Origin: CAZMOK01 sp964567785
Lineage (GTDB): Bacteria > Bacteroidota > Bacteroidia > Bacteroidales > JAGOPY01
Assembly: GCA_964567785.1 (NCBI GenBank)
Contig: CAZMOK010000111.1
Span: 1-6,527 of the forward strand
Length of the DNA: 6,527 bases
Direction: 5' to 3'
In this document: positions 6,473-6,527 of the stretch, piece by piece
Numbering within the stretch: position 1 is the stretch's first letter
How the letters are laid out: each line of letters begins with the position of its first letter
Notes under the pieces: generated by a model
Databases searched by the model: none
Told to the model about the DNA's origin: nothing
The model's input: only the letters and a program-made list of their open reading frames with translations
Made by a program: the position numbers and the translations under genes

Positions 6473-6527
6473 ATCTCAACTCCCGTTTCACTCCGTTCAC
6501 GGGATTCCGCTTCGCTCCATCTCAACT
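6473..6527. repeat. Repeat-like sequence at the window edge (ATCTCAACT direct repeats with an inner hairpin)
   Basis: The 9-mer ATCTCAACT occurs at 6473-6481 and again at 6519-6527, ending exactly at the window edge. Between them TCCCGT (6481-6486) and ACGGGA (6499-6504) can form a 6-bp stem, and TTCAC occurs twice (6487-6491 and 6496-6500, allowing one register of overlap with the stem). The pattern looks like a dispersed intergenic repeat cut by the window end. The rest of the gap upstream of the palindrome (6381-6472) shows no gene or clear signal. Confidence 0.35.

Overview
The window most likely comes from a member of the Bacteroidota, probably a heterotroph that degrades amino acids or fatty acids. 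Three things suggest this: the genes lack Shine-Dalgarno sequences and instead have A/T-rich leaders; there is a TAnnTTTG-type -7 box; and the window carries a free-standing 'four helix bundle' (S23/23S rRNA intervening-sequence) protein of a kind common in that phylum. The metabolic genes have a GC content of roughly 55%. No rRNA, tRNA or CRISPR array was seen.

Left three quarters (4-5152, + strand): three tightly spaced genes that look like part of one operon whose upstream end lies outside the window. They encode the biotin-carboxylase/biotin-carrier alpha subunit of an acyl-CoA carboxylase, an acyl-CoA dehydrogenase, and an acetoacetyl-CoA synthetase. Together they fit oxidation of a short or branched acyl-CoA, with leucine/isovalerate breakdown the best guess. 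In that route a dehydrogenase makes the enoyl-CoA, a methylcrotonyl-CoA-type carboxylase carboxylates it, and the synthetase activates the acetoacetate released by HMG-CoA lyase. The carboxyltransferase beta subunit, hydratase and lyase are not in the window. The dehydrogenase carries its catalytic Glu in the MCAD/SCAD position rather than the isovaleryl-CoA dehydrogenase position, so its substrate is open.

Middle (5160-5689): a 530-bp AT-rich cassette between two convergent genes. It is bounded by inverted arms of 49 bp (41 of 49 complementary, 31 of 33 in the outer part) built from degenerate CATGGAC-like units. It carries one intact gene, on the minus strand, for a 121-aa S23-type four-helix-bundle protein. 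This is the layout of a 23S rRNA intervening sequence, but placed between protein genes, and it is the most interesting object here.

Right end (5688-6527): a minus-strand gene for an unrecognised, charged, probably partly coiled-coil 210-aa protein. Upstream of it are a plausible promoter -7 box, a 7-bp palindrome, and then a gene-free stretch that ends in repeat-like sequence running off the window.
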